DNA of 64,000 nt from Streptomyces sp. V1I1 (GTDB lineage Bacteria; Actinomycetota; Actinomycetes; Streptomycetales; Streptomycetaceae): assembly GCF_030817355.1 (NCBI RefSeq), contig NZ_JAUSZH010000001.1, positions 2,226,501-2,290,500 of the forward strand, read 5' to 3'. The notes under the pieces are model-generated. The model was not told where the DNA came from. It made no database searches and saw only the letters and a program-made list of their open reading frames with translations. A program made the position numbers and the translations under genes. Numbering within the stretch: position 1 is the stretch's first letter; every line of letters begins with the position of its first letter. Shown here one piece after another: positions 1 to 9,440 of this stretch.

Positions 1-327
1 CGGTCGCTCGGAGAGCTCGACGGCGAGCTCCTGGGTGAAGGGGCGGCCGCTGGGTGTGGGCACGACCATGACCGGGCCGTGCGCGCCCGCCTCGTAGCCG
101 CTCGCCAGCGCGTCGTCGAGGGCGTCGCCCCAGGGATCGGTCTTCATGACCATGCCGGGGCCGCCGCCGTAGGGGGTGTCGTCGACGGTGTTGTGCCGGT
201 CGTACGTCCACTCGCGCAGGTCGTGCACATGGACATCGAGCTGCCCACGCGTGCGTGCCTTGCCGACGAGCGAGACGTTCAGCGGTTCCAGGTACTCGGG
301 GAAGATCGTGACGACGTCGAGCCGCAT
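1..327 (-). CDS. trmD: tRNA (guanine37-N1)-methyltransferase TrmD (3'-truncated by window edge)
   Basis: TrmD uses S-adenosylmethionine to methylate N1 of G37 in tRNAs reading CNN codons, which prevents +1 frameshifting. Only the first ~109 residues are present and the rest lies off the left edge. The visible part begins [16 protein letters not shown] and contains the family motif DDTPYGGGPGM, the start of the trefoil-knot SPOUT fold. The ATG overlaps the rimM stop codon as ATGA, so the two genes are translationally coupled. It is the last visible gene of the rpsP-khpA-rimM-trmD operon, a conserved actinobacterial arrangement usually followed by rplS. Confidence 0.95.
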   Translation of the reverse strand, partial: MRLDVVTIFPEYLEPLNVSLVGKARTRGQLDVHVHDLREWTYDRHNTVDDTPYGGGPGMVMKTDPWGDALDDALASGYEAGAHGPVMVVPTPSGRPFTQELAVELSERP

Positions 328-881
328 CACGAATCGTCCTCGGCATCGCGCGACGATGCGATCTCCGCCTCGCTGTCGTCGATGAGCCCGGGCGGCGGGT
401 CGATGACGGCGCGCTGCTTCTCGAGGTCGATCTCGGTCACGATCTCCTCGACGAAGGGGATCATCACCTCGCTGCCGTCGGGCCGCTCGACGATGAACAG
501 GTCCTGCGAGGGCAGATGGTTGATTTCGGTGATCCGGCCGATCTCGGTGCCGTCGGCGAGGACGACATCGAGGTCCATCAGCTGATGGTCGTAGAACTCC
601 TCGGGGTCCTCGGGGAGTTCTGCCGGGTCCACCTCGGCGATCAGCAGGGTGTTGCGCAGGGCTTCGGCGGCGTTGCGGTCCCGGACGCCCTCGAAGCGCA
701 GCAGCAGCCGGCCGCTGTGCACCCGGCCGGTCTCGATGGTCAGCGGTCCGGTGGTGGCCGGGTCGGTGGCCAGTACGGCGCCGGGCGCGAGCCGCAGTTC
801 CGGCTCGTCCGTACGCACCTCGACGGTGACCTCGCCCTTGATGCCGTGGGCGCGGCCGATCCGCGCGACTACCAACTGCAC
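327..881 (-). CDS. rimM: 16S rRNA processing protein RimM
   Basis: RimM is a 30S assembly factor that binds ribosomal protein S19 and helps mature the 3' domain of 16S rRNA. The 184-aa product starts [18 protein letters not shown], the typical RimM N-terminal beta-barrel signature (GR-x-x-x-HG-x-x-GE). A C-terminal PRC-barrel domain contains the pattern [11 protein letters not shown] and a [10 protein letters not shown] strand. A short acidic tail follows. Its stop overlaps the trmD start by four bases. A 12-bp perfect hairpin lies in the 79-bp gap to khpA and may tune expression of the downstream half of the operon. Confidence 0.96.
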   Translation of the reverse strand: MQLVVARIGRAHGIKGEVTVEVRTDEPELRLAPGAVLATDPATTGPLTIETGRVHSGRLLLRFEGVRDRNAAEALRNTLLIAEVDPAELPEDPEEFYDHQLMDLDVVLADGTEIGRITEINHLPSQDLFIVERPDGSEVMIPFVEEIVTEIDLEKQRAVIDPPPGLIDDSEAEIASSRDAEDDS

Positions 882-906
882 TTAGCACTCTCTCCTGTCG
901 ACGACT

Positions 907-944
907 ACGGGCCGGGGACGGCCATAAGGCCCTCCCCGGCCCGT
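907..944 (-). terminator. Hairpin between khpA and rimM (attenuator or processing site)
   Basis: The arms at 907-918 and 933-944 are perfectly complementary over 12 GC-rich bases, with a 14-base loop that can itself pair partly. No T-run follows in the direction of transcription. A partial terminator or an mRNA processing and stability element inside the operon is therefore more likely than a full stop. Confidence 0.5.
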
Positions 945-960
945 GCCGGTGCTGCGTATG

Positions 961-1200
961 TCAGTGAACCTGGTCCACGTCGACGAGGTCGACGCGGATG
1001 CCACGGCCACCAATGGCGCCCACGACGGTGCGCAGGGCGCGTGCGGTGCGGCCATTGCGGCCGATCACCTTACCGAGATCGTCGGGGTGGACCCGGACCT
1101 CGAGCACGCGACCGCGGCGCAGATTGCGCGAGGCCACTTGCACATCGTCCGGGTTGTCGACGATGCCCTTCACGAGGTGCTCGAGAGCCTCCTCGAGCAT
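961..1200 (-). CDS. khpA: KH-domain RNA-binding protein KhpA
   Basis: This 79-aa single type-I KH-domain protein is the YlqC/KhpA family member always found between rpsP and rimM. The GRNGRT segment (with the preceding KVI) is the GxxG RNA-binding loop, and an EALEHLVKGIVDNPDDV helix begins the protein. In Firmicutes KhpA works with KhpB in RNA binding and cell-size control. A role in Streptomyces is inferred only. The ATG lies 2 bases after the rpsP stop codon, so it is co-translated with S16. An RBS is embedded in the end of rpsP. Confidence 0.93.
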   Translation of the reverse strand: MLEEALEHLVKGIVDNPDDVQVASRNLRRGRVLEVRVHPDDLGKVIGRNGRTARALRTVVGAIGGRGIRVDLVDVDQVH

Positions 1201-1202
1201 GC

Positions 1203-1643
1203 TCAGGCCTCGGTCGACTCGGTGGACGGGGCCTCAGCAGCCTCGTCCGCCTTCTTGTCGGCCTTCTTCGCCTTCGGGGTGATGGCCTCACCCTTCGGCT
1301 CGTCACCCTCGAGGCCCTTGGTGAAGGCATCGAACGCGGCGCGCTTGTCCTTCGGCTCCGCGACGAGCAGCGGCGCCGGGGCCGGCAGACCCTTGTGCGC
1401 CTGCCAGTCACCGGTGAGCTTCAGGATCGCGAGAACCGGCTCGGTCGGCTGGGCGCCGACGGACAGCCAGTACTGCGCACGCTCCGAGTTGACCTCGATG
1501 CGCGAGGGGTTCTGCACCGGGTGGTACAGGCCGATCTCCTCGATGGCCCGGCCGTCACGGCGGGTACGGGAGTCGGCGACGACGATGCGGTAGTGAGGCG
1601 AACGGATCTTGCCCAGACGCTTCAGCTTGATCTTGACTGCCAC
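1203..1643 (-). CDS. rpsP: 30S ribosomal protein S16
   Basis: S16 is a primary assembly protein of the 30S subunit. The mature start is the GTG giving (M)[18 protein letters not shown], preceded by an AGGAGA Shine-Dalgarno 9 bases upstream. The frame stays open for 55 more codons upstream but that part is not S16-like. At 146 aa it is longer than E. coli S16 (82 aa), because it has the actinobacterial C-terminal extension, an Ala/Lys/Glu-rich tail ending in TESTEA. It is the first gene of the rpsP-khpA-rimM-trmD operon. The ~220 bp upstream should hold the operon promoter. Confidence 0.96.
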   Translation of the reverse strand: MAVKIKLKRLGKIRSPHYRIVVADSRTRRDGRAIEEIGLYHPVQNPSRIEVNSERAQYWLSVGAQPTEPVLAILKLTGDWQAHKGLPAPAPLLVAEPKDKRAAFDAFTKGLEGDEPKGEAITPKAKKADKKADEAAEAPSTESTEA

Positions 1644-1862
1644 GGGAGTGGTGTCTCCTGGTCTTGACGTGGTTGGGCACAACGAGATGCCACGTGGGGT
1701 TGCGGTACTCGGGTGCCCGATGGACGCGTCAGCCGGAGGCGAGAGGGTTCCTGTGCGGCTGTCGAGTACAGCTAGCCATTGTGCCACAGACCTGCGGCGG
1801 GCTTGCACCCGGCCGGTGTCGCACCGCCCCCGTCGGCGGCCCGACCCGGCGGGCGGAGGCCA

Positions 1863-2457
1863 TCAGCTCGCGGCGGCGACTACTTCCGGGATACGGAAAG
1901 GCTTGCCGCAGCCGCCGCAGACGATGGGGGCCTGGGCGAGAACGGACGGGACGACGCGGACATTGCGGCCGCAGTCGCACACGGCCTTGACCCGCACGCC
2001 ACCGGCCGGACGAGCCGTGCCGGGCGGCCGGCCCGCGGAAGGTGCGCTTGGTGTCGGAGGCCGTCGCGACGGTGTGCGCCTTGAGGGCGCGCTGCAGTCT
2101 CTCGATCGTGGGTCGGTACCGCCGCTTCGCCTCGGAGTTGAGCGCGACCAGCGAGAAGCCGCTGCTGGGGTGCGGCTCGTCGACATGGTCCAGCCCCATC
2201 TCCTCGGCGATCGCCAGGAATCGGCGGTTGTGATAGCGGCCGGCGCGGGAGGTGTCGCGGACACCTCGGGCGGCGGCGATGCCATGGACTGCCTCGTGGA
2301 GCAGTCGCTCGAAGGAGAGCTCGTGGCCGCAGGCGGACGAGGACTCTCCGATCAGGGACTCTGGCGCGGCAAGATCCGGCAGCTCGGGGTGGTGCCGCTG
2401 AATATCGGCCCACGCCTGTGCCAGCTCTGCGGCGAGAACAGGTGGTGTCGTGCTCAC
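1863..2457 (-). pseudogene. SprT-like zinc metalloprotease with C-terminal zinc ribbon, frameshifted
   Basis: The 5' part (from about 2010 to the GTG at 2457) encodes a SprT-like protein with the metalloprotease motif HEAVH at about residues 54-58 and the line GRYHNRRFLAIAEEMGL. The 3' part is in the next frame and encodes VKAVCDCGRN plus a CGGC pair, a plausible zinc ribbon, ending VVAAAS. Deleting one base near 2006-2012 joins both into one ~197-aa protein, so there is a +1 frameshift. Whether it is a true mutation or a sequencing error cannot be seen. The start is uncertain: no strong RBS precedes 2457 and an in-frame alternative lies at 2508. The function of this Streptomyces-conserved family is unknown. 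Confidence 0.7.
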
Positions 2458-2696
2458 GTCGTGATAACGAGCCGGGGCGCTCGCGGGTTCCATTCCGGGG
2501 CATCCCAAATAATTTGCACGTACCCGTCAGTTGCCGTTGATGCGTCCGGACGAGGGCGGGTGCGCCGATCTGCGGAGAAGCTTCACAGCTCACATCAAGG
2601 TGGTACGTAGCGGCGCGTACGCCCCAGCGCATAGACAAGGGCCGTGCGCCGGGGCGGCTGCCCGATTCCGGGCCGCGTGCGCCTCAGCAGGCCGGG

Positions 2697-4109
2697 TCAG
2701 TACGCGCGGGCCACGATCGCGACAGTACCCGGCGCGTCATCGGCCTCAGGAACCGACCCGTCCTCGGCGACCAGACACCGTACGGACACGGCCTGCTCGG
2801 CGAGCTTGTCCTCGCCTTCCTGGCCCAGGGTCGACCAGGGGATACGGGCCCAGCCGCCGGCGACCGCGGCCTCGGCGGCCTCCTCGATCGTCGTCACGTC
2901 GGTCGTACGGGACTCGCGGCGGTCGCGCGACTCCTTCAGCAGCTGCGCCTGGTCCTCCTCGAGGAGCTTGGGCAGCAGCCCGGCCAGCGCCTCGATCCGC
3001 ACCGGCTCCTTGCCCCCGGGGATGCGGCGGGCCAGCATCGCGGTGCCCGCCTCCAGGTCGCGCGGGCCGACCTCGACGCGTACCGGAACGCCCTTGAGCT
3101 CCCAGTCGACCGCGCGGCGGCCGAAGGGGGTGTCGGTGCGGTCGTCGATCTGCACGCGCAGGCCCGCGGCCTTCAGCCGGTCGCCGATCTCGCGGACCTT
3201 GGCGACCGCCTCGTCGCCCTTGATGGCCATGACGACGACCTGGACGGCCGCGAGACGCGGCGGGACGCGCAGTCCGTTGTCGTCGCCGTGCGACATGATC
3301 AGGCCGCCGACCATCCGGGTGGACGAGCCCCAGGAGGTCTGCCAGGCAAGCTCCTGCTTGCCGTCCTTCGACAGATACGTGGTGTTGAAGGCCTTGGAGA
3401 AGTTGGTGCCGAGCTCATGGCTCGTACCCATCTGAAGGGCCTTGCCGTCGCCCATCATGGCTTCGAGCGTAAGGGTGTTGATGGCGCCGGCGAAGCGCTC
3501 CTTGGGCGTCTTGCGGCCGAGCACCACGTCGATGCCCAGGACGTTGATCATGAAGTCCGCGTAGACGTGCTTGTGGATGTAGGCGGCGTAGTCGCGGGCG
3601 TCCTCGTAAGTGGCGTGGGCGGTGTGGCCCTCCTGCCAGAGGAACTCGGTCGTACGCAGGAAGACGCGCGGGCGCATCTCCCAACGGACCACATTGGCCC
3701 ACTGGTTGATCAGGAGCGGCAGATCGCGGTAGCTCTGCACCCACTTCGAGAAGTAGTCGTTGATGATCGTCTCGGAGGTGGGGCGTACGACGACGGGCTC
3801 CTCGAGCTCCTTTCCGCCACCGTGTGTGACGACCGCGAGTTCGGGTGCGAAGCCCTCGACGTGCTCAGCTTCCCGAGTCAGGTAAGACTGTGGGATGAAG
3901 AGCGGGAAGTAGGCGTTCTGGGCACCCGCGTCCTTGATGCGGGCGTCCATCTCCTGCTGCATCCGCTCCCACAGGCCGTAGCCGTACGGCCGGATGACCA
4001 TGGTGCCGCGCACCGGGCCGTTGTCCGCCAGTTCGGCCTTGTTGATCAGGTCCTGGTACCACCGCGGGAAGTCTTCCGCCTGGGGCGTGAGAACGGGTGC
4101 CTTTGCCAT
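2697..4109 (-). CDS. proS: Prolyl-tRNA synthetase, archaeal/eukaryotic-like (ProS type 3)
   Basis: This class II aminoacyl-tRNA synthetase charges tRNA-Pro with proline. The chosen ATG gives MAKAPVLTPQAEDFPRWYQD and a 470-aa protein. Visible features are RPTSETIINDYF, motif 2 around RTTEFLWQEGHTAHA, motif 3 near GLRVPPRLA, an anticodon-binding domain (QVVVMAIKGDEAV) and the terminal tyrosine (ARAY) typical of archaeal/eukaryotic-type enzymes. There is no bacterial editing insertion, and the length is well below the ~570 aa of the usual bacterial ProRS. It sits alone between a metalloprotease gene and a divergent methyltransferase, not in a translation operon. It may therefore be a second, duplicate enzyme; that is inference, because the rest of the genome is not visible. 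Confidence 0.93.
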   Translation of the reverse strand: MAKAPVLTPQAEDFPRWYQDLINKAELADNGPVRGTMVIRPYGYGLWERMQQEMDARIKDAGAQNAYFPLFIPQSYLTREAEHVEGFAPELAVVTHGGGKELEEPVVVRPTSETIINDYFSKWVQSYRDLPLLINQWANVVRWEMRPRVFLRTTEFLWQEGHTAHATYEDARDYAAYIHKHVYADFMINVLGIDVVLGRKTPKERFAGAINTLTLEAMMGDGKALQMGTSHELGTNFSKAFNTTYLSKDGKQELAWQTSWGSSTRMVGGLIMSHGDDNGLRVPPRLAAVQVVVMAIKGDEAVAKVREIGDRLKAAGLRVQIDDRTDTPFGRRAVDWELKGVPVRVEVGPRDLEAGTAMLARRIPGGKEPVRIEALAGLLPKLLEEDQAQLLKESRDRRESRTTDVTTIEEAAEAAVAGGWARIPWSTLGQEGEDKLAEQAVSVRCLVAEDGSVPEADDAPGTVAIVARAY

Positions 4110-4321
4110 GGCGCGCATCGTACGGCGACACCGCGGCCAAGCGTGAATCGGCCGGCGTCTGCGGGCGCACGCCGGGGGCACGCAAGCATTGCCACTCAAC
4201 CCCTGGACTTGCGGGCGCATGCGGAGTTCTCTGGCATACGGGGGGGGGAGCGCAGGCGTACGCACACGGGGGGCTGTCCTTCAGGGCTCTGCTGACCTCT
4301 TGGCGGATTGGGGCGCTTTCG

Positions 4322-5171
4322 ATGACACCAACGCTCGTCCAGCACCGACCCCACGCGTCGTCTGCGTCTCCGTCTCCGGCGGAGGCGTGTGCGCGGGCCC
4401 GGGACTGGGCCGAGATCCAGGAACGGATGCTGGTACCGCTGTACGAGGCGGTGTACGAGCGGTTGGAGGTCGGCTCCGGGACGCGGCTGCTCGGCCTCGA
4501 CTGCGGGGGCCGGTCTCGCACTGCTGATCGCGGCGTCGCGCGGTGCGCGGGTGACCGGGCTCGACACGGACCGCGAACGGCTCGCGCTGGCGCGGGAACG
4601 AATGGCTCCGGACGCGGGGGCGGCTGCGCGGGACGTGGAGCTGGCGGAAGGCGATGCGGCGACCGCGGCGGATTCGGAGCGGGGTCCGTACAACCTGATC
4701 ACCGCGTTTCAGCCGATCGGCTGTGCGGCGGGTGACTCGGAGGGCCTTGGACCGGCTGTCGCGGCGGCCGTCGAGCTGGCGGAGCACGGCAGCGCGGTCG
4801 TGCTGACGGGCTGGGGCCCGCCGGAGCGGTGCGCGACGTCGGGTGTGCTGCGGGTGGCGGGCCGGCTGACCGACCGGCTGCGGAAGGGCGGCTGGCGCCC
4901 GGCGCTCCGGGACGACTTGGAGGACGTCGCGGCCCAGGCGGGCCTGAAGCCGGACGGCTCGGGCCGGGTGGCGTGCCCCTTCGGCTACGCGGACATGGAG
5001 AGCGCGGTGCGGGGGCTGCTGTCGACGGGGCTGTACGCGGCGGCGGTGCGGGCGACGGACCAGTCGCAGGTGGAGAAGGAGATCAGGGAGGCGCTGCATG
5101 CGCATCGGCGGCGGGACGGCACGGTGTGGATGCCGAATGTGTTCCGGTACCTGATCGCGCGGACGCGGTGA
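4322..5171 (+). pseudogene. SAM-dependent methyltransferase, frameshifted in motif I
   Basis: From the ATG at 4322, frame 1 encodes MTPTLVQHRPHASSA and a helix ending VGSGTRLLGLDCG. The continuation GAGLALLIAASRGARVTGLD is in another frame. Removing one G from the G-run near 4505-4509 restores the motif I line LGLDCGAGLALLIA, followed by the acidic TGLDTDRERL strand, and gives a ~282-aa class I Rossmann methyltransferase. The substrate is unknown. As written, the reading frame is broken exactly at the SAM-binding loop. The gene is divergent from proS and its downstream side is a non-coding repeat array. An indel error in a homopolymer is an equally good explanation. Confidence 0.65.
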
Positions 5172-5714
5172 GGGTGGGCGGGGGTGCGGGTGCGGGTGCG
5201 GGTTCCGCTGCGCGGGGCCTTTCCCCTCCCCGCCCCTTCCCACAACCGGGGCAAGCCCCGGATCCCGGGGGCGGCAGCTTCGCGCCGCCAACATGCGAGG
5301 GCTCGCCCGGACCCCTGAACCGGGCCCGGCCGACGGCAACTTCGCGCCGCACCCTGCGGGAGCAACTGCCCGCGCCAGAGGCGCGCGTGATGCCCGGCGG
5401 GCCCGTTCACGCCGCCGCCCGGCCGGGGCCTGCACGGCCGCTCATGAGCGGCCGCTGCGCGCGGCCACCCCGCGGAGAACTCTCCCCGGGCCGGGCACGG
5501 GGACCCCGCACGGCGGGCGGCAGCTGCGCGCCGCCGTGCGGGCGTTCCTGAGCGGCAGCTTCGCCCGCCAGCCTGCGGGCACTCGGCCGGGCCCCGCACG
5601 GGCGTCCCGACGAGCCGGCGGCAGCTTCGCGGCGCCGGGCTGCTGAGGCTCGGGCGGCCCCGGGATCGCCGGGGCAGCCAACGGACCTCATGTGGCGCGC
5701 CACAGGCCGACGCG
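5172..5714. repeat. Non-coding region with degenerate GGCAGCTTCGCGCCGCC repeats
   Basis: There is no credible gene in these 543 bp. Related copies of a ~17-bp word (GGCAGCTTCGCGCCGCC and variants) start near 5273, 5335, 5519, 5554 and 5620. Several are followed by a CCTGCGGG-type tail, and GC-rich palindromic stretches lie between them. Streptomyces genomes contain families of extragenic GC-rich repeats of this general kind. The array separates the convergent methyltransferase and ftsH genes, so it could also act as a transcription end region. Confidence 0.55.
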
Positions 5715-7611
5715 CTACTCCGCCTTGTCCGGGCGTGAGATGCCCGCCGCGCGGTACGCCGCGGGCTCCTCCAGGGTTTCGTTCTCCAGCAGCGCCCGCG
5801 CCAGCGCGTCCAAACGGTCGCGGTTGTCTCGCAGTTGGCGGCAGGCGCTCTCGTAGCACTCGTCGACGATCCTGCGCATCTCGTGCTCCAGCGTGTCCAG
5901 CGTCGCCGGGGCGGCGCAGAGCCCGTACGCCTGCTGGGCGTCGTTCGGGATCGCGGTCAGTCTGCCGACCCGTTCGCTCATGCCCCAGCGGCCGACCATG
6001 CCCCTGGCCAGGTGCGTGACCTGTTCCAGGTCGCTCTCCGAGCCCGTCGTGATCACGTCGAAGACCACATGCTCGGCCGCCATCCCGCCCAGCGCGCCGA
6101 CGATGCGGCCGCGGAGATACGCCTCGGTGTACGCGTACCTGTCCACGTCCGGCGTGGAGAGCGTGACGCCCAGCGCCCGGCCGCGCGGCACGATGGTGAC
6201 CTTGCGGACCGGGTCCGCGCCGGGCTGGAGCATGCCGAGCAGCGCGTGACCGCTCTCGCGGTAGGCGGTGCGTCTGCGATCCTCCTCCGGCATGATCAGC
6301 GGGCGTTCCGCGCCGAGCTGGACCTTTTCCAGGGCGGCGAAGAGGTCGGACTGGGTAACTGCCGGCTGCTGGCGCTTGACCGCGAGGAGCGCGGCCTCGT
6401 TGACCAGGTTGGCGAGATCCGCGCCCGTCATCCCCGGCGTCGCGCCGGCGATCTGGGCCAGGTCGACGTCCTCGGCCAGTGGGACCCGCCGGGTGTGGAT
6501 CTCGACGATGGCCTCGCGGCCGGCGCGGTCGGGCGGAGAGACCTGGACGACCCGGTCGAAGCGGCCGGGCCTGGTCAGCGCGGGGTCGAGGATGTCGGCG
6601 CGGTTGGTGGCGGCGAGTACGACCACTCCCTCCGAGCCGCTGAAGCCGTCCATCTCGGTGAGGATCTGGTTGAGCGTCTGCTCGCGCTCGTCGTGCCCGC
6701 CCAGGCCCGCGCCGCCGCCCCGCAGCCGCCCGATCGTGTCGATCTCGTCGATGAAGATGACGGCGGGGGCGACCTTGCGCGCCTCGGCGAAGAGTTCACG
6801 GACCCGGCTGGCGCCCACTCCGACGATCATCTCGATGAACTCCGAGGCGGACGCGGAGAAGAACGGCACCCCGGCCTCGCCCGCCACTGCCCGCGCCAGC
6901 AGCGTTTTCCCGGTCCCGGGCGGTCCCGAGAGCAGTACGCCGCCGGGCATCCTCGCGCCCATCTTCCGGTACGCCTGCGGGTTCTTGAGGAACTCGACGA
7001 TGTCGTTGAGCTCGGCCTTGACCTCGTCGATGCCGGCCACGTCATCGAAGGTGGTGCGCCTGCCCGGCTCGACCTCCACCGGCTTCGGCTTACGCCCGAG
7101 CACGCCGCCGCCCAGCGGCGCGCCCGTCCGCCGGGCGATGTACAACCACAGCAGTACGAGGAACAGCATCGGCGCGAGCGAGATCAGCAGATTGGCCAGA
7201 ATGCCGCGTCCCGTGGTGACGACCGGCTCGGCCGTCACGGTGACGTTCTGCTTGCTCAGCTCGTCCCAGAGCTTGTCGTCGGCGAAGCCCGGCCGATGGG
7301 TCGTGAACTTGGTGTAGTCGCCCTTGCCGTCAGGAAGGGGTGCCTCCCGCTTGAGCTCGCCCTGGATCGTGTCGCCCCTGGCGTAGATCTTCGAGACGTT
7401 GCCGTTTGACCTGCTTGCTGAACTCCGTGTACGAGATGGCTGGCCCGCCCCCGCCGCCGAAGAAGGACAGCAGCAGATTGGCGGCCAGAAAGACGACGAG
7501 CGCGGTGAGAATCAGGCCGGCCCAGCCCCCGGGCATCTTCCTGGACGGAGGCGCGCCCTCGGAGCGCCACGGCTGGTCGATCCGCTCGCGTGGGGGTACG
7601 GGGTTGACCAC
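5715..7611 (-). pseudogene. ftsH: FtsH-family AAA+ membrane protease paralogue, frameshifted, with altered zinc motif
   Basis: FtsH is a membrane-anchored hexameric AAA+ zinc protease. The GTG at 7611 (RBS AGGAGA) opens VNPVPPRERIDQPW, then TM1 (GLILTALVVFLAANLLLSFF) and EFSKQV. An extra base in the TTT at 7405-7407 breaks the frame; removing it gives QVNGNVSKIYARGDTIQGEL and leads to TM2 ([20 protein letters not shown]) and the AAA module, for a protein of ~631 aa. Walker A GPPGTGKT, Walker B VIFIDEID and the second region of homology are intact. The protease motif reads RESGH (6246-6260) instead of HExGH, so the first zinc ligand is Arg. The AAA-protease part alone could be expressed from the GTG at 7238. 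It is probably a second FtsH; the canonical copy would lie elsewhere. Confidence 0.8.
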
Positions 7612-7731
7612 GCCTGCTCTCCTCTGCCGTGACTCGGCGCCTGTGCCCATGACCGCACAGATCCCCAGGCGTCGCCAGCCGAAGCCGCCGGCCCTGCGAG
7701 GGCGCCGTCACGCGGCCGGACCGAGCACGCA

Positions 7732-7764
7732 AAGGGCCCACGACCGGTCCGGTCGCGGGCCCTT
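7732..7764. terminator. Bidirectional terminator hairpin downstream of ffh
   Basis: AAGGGCCC on the left pairs with GGGCCCTT on the right, and an inner CGACC/GGTCG stem extends it. It lies 28 bases past the ffh stop and before ftsH on the same strand, so it should separate the two transcripts. Confidence 0.7.
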
Positions 7765-7791
7765 CGGGGCTGGTGTCAGCGTGTCAGCACG

Positions 7792-9342
<1,551 letters not shown>

Positions 9343-9440
9343 GGTGGTCGCGGATCCTCAGGTGTCGGGAGCAGGCGGACAGTGTCCCCCAGGGTATCCG
9401 GCCGCGCGCGGTGTGGTCTGCCCCGTGGGGGGGTCTCACA

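Noticed and set aside
5287..5860. Short ORFs in both strands of the repeat array
   Set aside because: They are Arg/Pro/Ala-rich, overlap repeats and have no RBS or homology.
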